NCBI GenBank assembly: GCA_022457155.1
Contig: JAJGOT010000457.1
Location: forward strand, 434,001 to 498,000
Length of the DNA stretch: 64,000 bases
Direction: 5' to 3'
From: Cladopsammia gracilis
Taxonomy: Eukaryota > Cnidaria > Anthozoa > Scleractinia > Dendrophylliidae
Positions 60,001 through 64,000 of the stretch are shown piece after piece. The position numbers and the translations under genes are program-made. The notes below the pieces were generated by a model, which had not been told where the DNA came from, did not search any database, and saw nothing but the letters and a program-made list of their open reading frames with translations. How positions within the stretch are numbered: the first letter of the stretch is position 1; every line of letters begins with the position of its first letter.

Positions 60001-60831
60001 AAAATTAATAAAAACCTAACCTCTGTATTACGGACACTACACTGAGGACAGTTTCCAAATGAGTAAAATACAATTTTCATACTTATTAATTGGCATCGGA
60101 TTAGATCTTTTTAGTGAGAGGGACAAATTTGTCTCATGTGTTTACTCGTGATCAATAAAAGCTGTTTGTACTTTACATTATAAATGTTACATGCTATGAT
60201 GAATTGTTACACACATTTTGAATACAGTAGATTCCAATGATTTGGGCCGTTTGGAAGCAACTGGAAGCCTTTAAATGATGTCATACTGATGACCTCTATA
60301 TCACGGACACATCCCTCTGAATACAGACATTTGGCTTCGTCCCTCTTATGTTCATATCAGAGAAATTCCACTGTAGTTATAACCTGGGTACTAGGGGTTG
60401 TCTCGCAGCACGCTTTCGTGCGAAGTCGAGACGCGAGAAAAGCCTGTGGCACCCAGGGTTGGGTATTTTCAAGAATTGATTATATTTAAACACTGTTCAT
60501 ACTGTTTACCATCAAAAACTTGTCCAGCATGATTTACCGCGGCAGTTCGTCCAGATTCACCCATGGGACAGCCACCAAGAGGATGTGCTGAGACGACACT
60601 TTTACCAAGAGTGGCAGTCCACGTGGGGTTCTTCACAAATGTCCCTTTGAGTCCTTTGGTGACTTTTTCCATTGCCTTATTGACTGTCATAAAGTTCTTC
60701 TCATATCCAAGTCTGTCCCAGGCGATGTCAATACTGTCGTTGTTTTTGTTATATGTGATGACACCACTTGCATCGTCATGACTCATACACAGGAAAGACA
60801 GACTATTGTCAATCCCTTTGCCTCTTAATTC
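39876..60831 (-). CDS. gene A: GMC oxidoreductase / alpha-beta hydrolase / metallophosphoesterase fusion, 5' end outside window
   Basis: Fourteen exons chain without a frame break: 60510-60831, 59182-59352, 58268-58498, 57613-58085, 56303-56439, 55705-55840, 53248-53564, 51849-52105, 48448-48711, 47202-47469, 45010-45190, 43587-44039, 41036-41272, 39876-40067 (3639 nt, 1213 codons). Domain order: GMC C-terminal half (SAHPLGGCPMG, NPTLTISCLAER); a middle region of about 235 residues; an alpha/beta hydrolase (VVMFHGAG oxyanion loop, VVCHCAGS nucleophile elbow, EYGHLDCI histidine); an acidic then basic linker; and a metallophosphoesterase with all motifs (SDLHLD, GDTLE, GNHD, FAHGHD, AHTHT). By comparison with gene B about 423 more N-terminal residues lie right of 64000, giving more than 1630 residues. 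Bacterial GMC-hydrolase fusions are established; the attached phosphoesterase is the unusual part. No signal peptide can be judged. The substrate is unknown; sterol or lipid esters are inference. The 3' end is uncertain. Confidence 0.85.
40559..40720. mobile_element. 162-bp PIF/Harbinger-like MITE
   Basis: Ends GGGACGGACCATTTA / TAAATGGTCCGTCCC, flanked by TAA on both sides (40556-40558, 40721-40723), the 3-bp target of Harbinger elements. Confidence 0.75.
41036..41272 (-). CDS. gene A exon: phosphoesterase helical insert
   Basis: Acceptor ATGCCAG|GTA, donor AAG|GTAACG. Helix-rich, 79 codons (ISEDEYILLDDGKWIKMANV), between the GH and GHTH motifs. Confidence 0.75.
41289..41888. other. intronic stretch, nothing recognised
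   Basis: Gene A intron without recognisable elements apart from a G-rich patch near 41350-41410. Confidence 0.3.
41889..42372. mobile_element. MITE with AGTGCCACTA end, copy 2 (right end lost)
   Basis: Matches 10373-10990 with one internal deletion; similarity ends after CCTATTAGATA, before the right terminal repeat. Confidence 0.65.
43130..43415. mobile_element. MITE with AGCAGTTTTCAATTGAGTGTCG ends
   Basis: About 23-bp arms (AGCAGTTTACAATTGAGTGT at the left, inverted at 43393-43415) with extended imperfect pairing through GTAATTAC. Right end lies 172 bp from the 43587 exon edge. Confidence 0.7.
43587..44039 (-). CDS. gene A exon: metallophosphoesterase motifs II-IV
   Basis: Acceptor TGACAG|ACT, donor GAG|GTATGC. 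It encodes LILLGDTLEMW (GDxxE; GDxxD is usual), VFYLRGNHDHEMD and RFAHGHDWDIFN, as in LpxH-like enzymes. Confidence 0.85.
44450..44515. repeat. GGAAGTCTCTGACTTTTTTT tandem triplet
   Basis: Three units of about 25 bp. Confidence 0.8.
44616..44769. mobile_element. near-perfect foldback element
   Basis: Arms GGCCGGATTCTCGAAGCCCT ... ACATATCCTAAGTATTGT pair with the right half almost completely, about 65 bp each, around a short centre. Confidence 0.75.
45010..45190 (-). CDS. gene A exon: metallophosphoesterase motif I
   Basis: Acceptor TTCTTAG|G, donor GAG|GTAAGG. It encodes NAIICMSDLHLDSIW, the DxH metal-binding motif of calcineurin-like phosphoesterases. Confidence 0.85.
45285..45735 (+). repeat. 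inverted dispersed repeat, member 1
   Basis: Its reverse complement matches 57022-57465 along the whole length (for example CTTAAGGTTTCAAGTATTTTG, AATACAGAAAATCCATTTGC and complement). Both lie in gene A introns. Confidence 0.8.
45736..46464. other. intronic stretch, nothing recognised
   Basis: AT-rich gene A intron without a recognised element. Confidence 0.3.
47202..47469 (-). CDS. gene A exon: acidic then basic interdomain linker
   Basis: Acceptor TTGCAG|GA, donor TCAG|GTTATT (weaker donor). It encodes a low-complexity acidic stretch (DDLDAEDDAEN) then a lysine-rich one (KPNKKVPVKKKPRF). No fold is recognised; it joins hydrolase to phosphoesterase in frame. Confidence 0.7.
48135..48415 (-). 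mobile_element. tRNA-derived SINE
   Basis: On the minus strand, a tRNA-like head GGTTAGCTCAATTGGTAGAG (A box) and GGTCGCGGGTTCATCC (B box) is followed by an unrelated body, the structure of a SINE driven by RNA polymerase III. Confidence 0.65.
48448..48711 (-). CDS. gene A exon: hydrolase catalytic histidine
   Basis: Acceptor TTGTAG|GA, donor TCAG|GTATGG. It encodes LPESTFTTFNLV and IPEYGHLDCIYGKDAVHDVY, with His as the likely general base. Confidence 0.8.
48890..51660. repeat. 2.8-kb degenerate GACT/GATT/GAAT microsatellite
   Basis: Dominated by TGAC, TGAT and TGAA tetranucleotides with few interruptions; in gene A between the 48711 and 51849 exon edges. Ser/Gln/Val-repeat ORFs (SQSV) here are artefacts of the tetranucleotide. 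Confidence 0.9.
49427..49779. repeat. 164-bp duplication inside the microsatellite
   Basis: 49427-49590 and 49616-49779 are almost identical (GACTACACATGATTT...CTGAATACCT). A diverged third copy starts near 51660. Confidence 0.85.
51849..52105 (-). CDS. gene A exon: hydrolase cap and core
   Basis: Acceptor TGCACAG|A, donor GTCG|GTAAGA. It encodes FIYGLLMEHENLNPLTHDTL, HEFFGYVTSE and LNMPICFIVG. Confidence 0.8.
53248..53564 (-). CDS. gene A exon: hydrolase nucleophile elbow
   Basis: Acceptor TTCCTGCAG|AAA, donor ACAG|GTGTGT. It encodes VQVVCHCAGSSVCFASLLSG: Cys sits at the nucleophile position (small-x-Nu-x-Gly), where most relatives have Ser. Continues through the lid (ALGIKGITVDTDEHASWTDW). 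Confidence 0.8.
53805..54523. mobile_element. 719-bp element, TSD TTAA, GGTTACAGTGTACCTTC ends
   Basis: Perfect inverted ends flanked by TTAA (53801-53804, 54524-54527), the target of piggyBac-like and Kolobok elements. No transposase ORF, so non-autonomous. Confidence 0.75.
54528..55704. other. intronic stretch with scattered CCAGCCAGC repeats
   Basis: Short motifs CCCAGCCAGC and TAATGAAACATTAATG recur (54600-54760, 55260-55440) without a definable element. Confidence 0.35.
55705..55840 (-). CDS. gene A exon: hydrolase strand with DWR motif
   Basis: Acceptor CTCAAG|A, donor CAG|GTATAG. It encodes YDVWLVDWRVSCNLP and TLDDCAAFDCPAAINKVIE, conserved in the hydrolase part of GMC-hydrolase fusions. 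Confidence 0.8.
55935..56260 (+). mobile_element. tRNA-derived SINE
   Basis: tRNA-like head (GTGGTGGGAGCACTCGTCTC, then CCAGGTTTGATTCTTGG as a decayed B box) followed by a body ending GGTTTTCCTTCTGCC. Different family from 48135-48415. Confidence 0.6.
56303..56439 (-). CDS. gene A exon: hydrolase oxyanion loop
   Basis: Acceptor TTGCAG|TTT, donor ACAG|GTAAGT. It encodes ALTRYNGGSKGPVVMFHGAG; the HG pair forms the oxyanion hole in alpha/beta hydrolases. Confidence 0.8.
57022..57465 (-). repeat. inverted dispersed repeat, member 2
   Basis: Reverse-complement partner of 45285-45735, about 11.7 kb away within the same transcript. It ends about 150 bp from the 57613 exon edge. Confidence 0.8.
57613..58085 (-). 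CDS. gene A exon: middle domain, part 2
   Basis: Acceptor GCTAG|GT, donor AAG|GTGAAT. Contains FDGVKYIHKDHFGE, KATLYITAPNFARQLETMEI and WTARFGSFFSKTLWDVYG, leading into TTEDK, the usual entry to the hydrolase domain. Confidence 0.8.
58268..58498 (-). CDS. gene A exon: middle domain, part 1
   Basis: Acceptor TTTGCAG|AT, donor GATG|GTATG. Reads FTEKMVGKYES and PCEFTLTIESDDVEQML, a beta-rich region that also sits between the GMC and hydrolase parts in bacterial fusion proteins. Its function is not known to me. Confidence 0.75.
59182..59352 (-). CDS. gene A exon: GMC C-terminal catalytic segment
   Basis: Acceptor TTTTAG|GT, donor CTTG|GTGAGC. It encodes LEGLYVVDGAILPIAVGVNP then TLTISCLAER. Confidence 0.85.
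59389..59841. mobile_element. 453-bp foldback MITE (AAAGTGC ends), absent from gene B
   Basis: About 150-bp inverted arms (TTTTCAGAATCAACTCTATG and complement), AATT flanking both sides. The gene B intron reads straight through at the matching point (about 8255-8285). Confidence 0.75.
60510..60831 (-). CDS. gene A exon: GMC active-site histidine region
   Basis: Acceptor CATTTAG|GAA, donor GATG|GTAAAC. It encodes SVVSAHPLGGCPMGESGR. It is the paralogue of 9614-9935 and the most 5' gene A exon inside the window. Confidence 0.85.
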
Positions 60832-60860
60832 CTAAATGACAAAAATGAGAGATTAATATA

Positions 60861-60865
<5 letters not shown>

Positions 60866-60907
<42 letters not shown>
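60866..60907. repeat. (AAT)n microsatellite
   Basis: Counterpart of 9960-10003 in gene B. Confidence 0.8.
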
Positions 60908-60910
<3 letters not shown>

Positions 60911-60979
60911 GATAAATAACTTATACAGCACACTCACCATCAAAGGTTCTAATGCGCTTTAAAATAATAAAATATTAAA

Positions 60980-63250
60980 AAAATAAAAAACACGCCGAGT
61001 GCATTATTGAGTTATATAAGCACGCGGGAATTTTTAAAATTCCCAAGTGCTTATATATGTATAACTCAACAATGGACAAGGCACAAGTTTTTTTATTTCT
61101 TGGGCGTGGCGACCAAGTATAAAAATGCAGTTTGGTCATACACAAATGTGCAGTATTGCGCAACTCTGGGGACTGGCGGGAATGGGCTCGTGTTCAAACC
61201 TTCACCGCGGTCAAACGTCCGAGGCATTTTTCGTTTTATTAAGTGCGATTTCATTTAATATTAAGTGAAAACGTGGGCAAGGATGTATAAAATAATTAGT
61301 TTATGAAACTTTCTTTTTATCTTTCTCAAAATAATAAGCTTCTTTTCGTTGAAAAATGATCAAAACGCTTCGTGCCTGAGCAAAATTGTGCGGTTCATAG
61401 TTTTCAAACGCTTTTAGTAAACTTTCAAAACGATTACTGAATTGACAGTGTATTGTTAATATATTAAACTTTAAACAATGAAAATGACAACCATAACTTT
61501 GAAGTACTTTGGTTAACTTTTGCAAATTTTTCTCGAGTTCAAACCTATTGTTTGTCGATGCGAGGCGAACGTGACAAAGTGCGAAATGTGTTTTCTCTGT
61601 TGCATCTAACAGTTTCAATATGGGTAAGAAAATTACTCAAGAAGACACTGCGAAAGTGTTTCACAATCTCGTGATTAATTCTACGATACCTTCGAATTCA
61701 GGACGGAAACCCGCTAAAACATCAGAAACATGATTAACGACCATGAATAAGACTTATTGACACATGAATCAACTATGAATAAGACGGAGACGAATACTGC
61801 GCCATAGCGCTTGTTTAATAAGAAGTTAACAGTGGACAGCGAAGGAAGAAATATAAGCGTTGTAGGAATCCCAATTAATTTCACTTCTTTCGAAATTTTT
61901 GCCTTTCATGAATTTTTATTTCGTGAAGTTGAATGAACAGAACATCCAACTGAAACTTCGGGTGCAAAATTCACCGCCGTCGACGTCGTTGCGAGTTTCG
62001 CTCGTGGTTTCGCTGGCGCTAGTGTGAATGTTTCTCGGGCGAAAATAACCTTAAAGCGTTCACTTTGTCATTTATAAATTTTGTTTTCTGTGTTTCGGAT
62101 ACAGGGGAATAAAAACTAGATATATTTTCGCGTGTCTGATTGCGAGATGTTTTATGGAATCGCTGCGTTAAGCGTTATTACTCGAAAGGTTTCAAATTAC
62201 TTTTTGTAACATTTTTACCTCAACTTAAAAATATACATTTCAAAGGGCTAAATTTGTTTCTCTCCTCCTAAATTATCACTTCTGTCGTTAACTTTGATTA
62301 AAGTTATAAGTTTCATTCAAAATTTATTATAACAATGGCGGGAATAGTTCCAACAAAACTTTCAATTCTAGGTTTGCACGTGACGTCATCAAATTCGCAA
62401 TGTATTCTGAGTTTATATGTCCACCAGATTAAAGATGACTTAAAATATATCTTTTTACAAGTTTCCAGACCGGCAGGGTCTTTCGCTTCGAAAATACAGC
62501 ATTTTGAATTTATGACCTTTCACCCTACGTGAGAGCAACATAGCGTCCGTGACAAAGCTTTATCCTATAAAAGCCGGAAAGGCCTTTAAACATGATTTTT
62601 AGCACTTTCGGTAGTGCACAGATCTGAGATCTATTTGTTAGTCCTTTATAACGTTACAAATTATTCGCTTCTTTCACTAAACGGTTTCGATTTTAAAAGT
62701 TTATTGCGCCCGATTGCGTGACGGTGCAAACCAAGAATTCGAAAAGTTGTTTTGACCCCGGGTCCGGACCAGGCAAAATAAACTGAAAGATTCGTGGCTT
62801 CGAAAGGGAAACTTGGTGGCTACAATCTGCATTCACTTCAAGTGTCGGAAATTCACAGACCAGCTAGTTACAAGATTTAGCTAAAACCAATAACAATCAT
62901 CGCGAAAGTCTGATACACGGCCTTTTTTTCAACGGTAAGTACAAAGTAGGCATTGATTTGTATTTTTACGTACTCTGGTGTCTTTTGACACAGTGGACAT
63001 GCTATTTTATAATATACTCCCTATCATCAAACCCTGAACTCGGCGTGCATGCAGATTCCCAAGACATTTATTTTCCAATATGTTTAATGCGTACAACGAC
63101 GCCCAAGTATACGCTTCCACAGCGTCTTGTTTCTTTATAAAATAAAAACGGTTGTAATGAACCTTAGGTCACGCGCGTACTTTATCGAGTTATAATGAAC
63201 TCGGTTTAACCAATCAGAGCGCGAGCATTTCCTTGAGCATTTTACTGAAG
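60980..63250. mobile_element. ~2.3-kb insertion, probable parent of the 63.5-63.8 kb MITE
   Basis: The left edge has GAGTGCATTATTGAGTTATA and a hairpin (60995-61072); the right edge has CCTTAGGTCACGCGCGTACT ... ATAATGAACTCGGTTTAACC. Both ends recur in the small element at 63531-63830, and gene B lacks the block. The interior has a 105-codon minus-strand frame (61301-61618, NRFELEKNLQKLTKVLQ) and a 65-codon plus frame (62335-62532); neither is recognised. Confidence 0.5.
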
Positions 63251-63254
63251 TTCA

Positions 63255-64000
63255 GTAAAAAACTTTCCTAAACAAAAAAGTCTTAAGTTCAGTTTAAAAA
63301 GCAGACAAACTATTGACAGATCGAATGTCCATGGGAAGGCATTCCATACGTTGGAGGCTGCAAACATAAATGCTCGATTGCCGAAAGTCTTGTACGACTT
63401 AGTGTCCTTAGTAGAAGGATACTGTCAGTGGTAACATTCCATTGTTAGTGCTACGAAGATTATAGCAATGACTAATTTAGTAATCTATGCGGCTGAAGGA
63501 ACGAACCAGTTTGTAACAGATATTATGAAATGCTTAAGGAAATACGCGCGCTATGATTGGTTAAACCGAGTTCATTATAACTCGATAAAGCACGCGCGTG
63601 ACGTAAGGTTTATTATAATTGTTTTATTTTATAAAATAAATAAAAAAACTTGTTCTTCGTGCATTGTTGAGTTATATAAGCACTTGGGAATTTTTAAGAA
63701 CACTCGAGAAGTGCGAGAAGCACTCGCCTTTGGCTCGTGCTTCTCTGCACTTCTCTCGTGTTCTTAAAAATTCTCTCGTGCTTATATAACTCAATAATGC
63801 ACTCGGCGCGTTTTTTATTTCTTTAACATGTGTTCATGTTCATTAGTACCATATGCTATAATATTTGTCTGGTAGACTAACCTGCATGTTGCAAAACGTA
63901 ATAATTAAATTGACAAGAGCAAAGCTTAAGGATTCACTGACAAAGCATCACCACGGTCAGACATCAGTATTTAGATTAAGAAGTGACCACTATCAACTCG
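63255..64000 (-). mobile_element. LINE remnant, gene A copy, interrupted
   Basis: Homologous to 10007-10345 of the gene B intron (CAAACATAAATGCTCGAT, GTGCTACGAAGATTATAGC, AGGAACGAACCAGTTTGTAA). It is split by the element at 63531-63830. Confidence 0.55.
63531..63830. mobile_element. ~300-bp palindromic derivative element
   Basis: Left part is the complement of about 63125-63240 and the right part ends CACTCGGCGCGTTTTTTAT like the left edge near 60985. Centre is a long hairpin (GTGCTTATATAACTCAATAA type arms). Gene B has uninterrupted sequence here (about 10185-10200). Confidence 0.65.

Overview
The window is eukaryotic: multi-exon genes with GT/AG junctions that keep the reading frame, very long introns, tRNA-derived SINEs, LINE remnants and dozens of inverted-repeat (MITE-type) elements. 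The mix of a bacterial-like GMC oxidoreductase/hydrolase gene, a TRIM-type RING exon, THAP/SWIM transposon genes and AT-rich introns full of foldback elements fits an anthozoan cnidarian, probably a stony coral. That placement is inference; no species is claimed.

Layout. (1) 1-3.6 kb: one RING-finger exon on the minus strand (652-837) and, on the plus strand, an intact intronless 289-codon ORF (2210-3079) that resembles Rab32/38 but has lost the GTPase motifs. (2) 4.6-6.6 kb: a dispersed composite repeat. (3) 6978-15165, minus strand: gene B, a GMC oxidoreductase (cholesterol-oxidase-like) in at least six exons, ending at a premature stop. (4) 15.2-39.8 kb: almost only mobile and repeat DNA, including a THAP/SWIM element with ~51-bp terminal inverted repeats (16568-18846), a MULE-like element with a 9-bp target duplication carrying a helicase-like fragment (23364-24354), several 8-bp-TSD MITEs, a LINE fragment, a defective hAT, and a 6.8-kb second copy of the composite repeat with internal inverted arms. 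(5) 39.88 kb to beyond the right edge, minus strand: gene A. Fourteen consecutive exons, all joined in frame, encode the C-terminal half of a GMC oxidoreductase, a middle domain, an alpha/beta-hydrolase with a cysteine nucleophile, an acidic/basic linker and a metallophosphoesterase. The missing 5' exons must lie right of 64000.

Genes A and B are partial tandem duplicates in the same orientation. B keeps the GMC part only: in the exon after it a TAC-to-TAA type change stops translation and homology ends soon after. Comparing A and B introns gives filled and empty sites for several transposons, so their insertions can be ordered relative to the duplication. The candidate for an undescribed system is gene A: one predicted polypeptide of more than 1600 residues combining an FAD oxidase, an esterase-type hydrolase and a phosphoesterase, which suggests a multistep lipid- or sterol-processing enzyme. 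The domain order is read from the sequence; the substrate is unknown.
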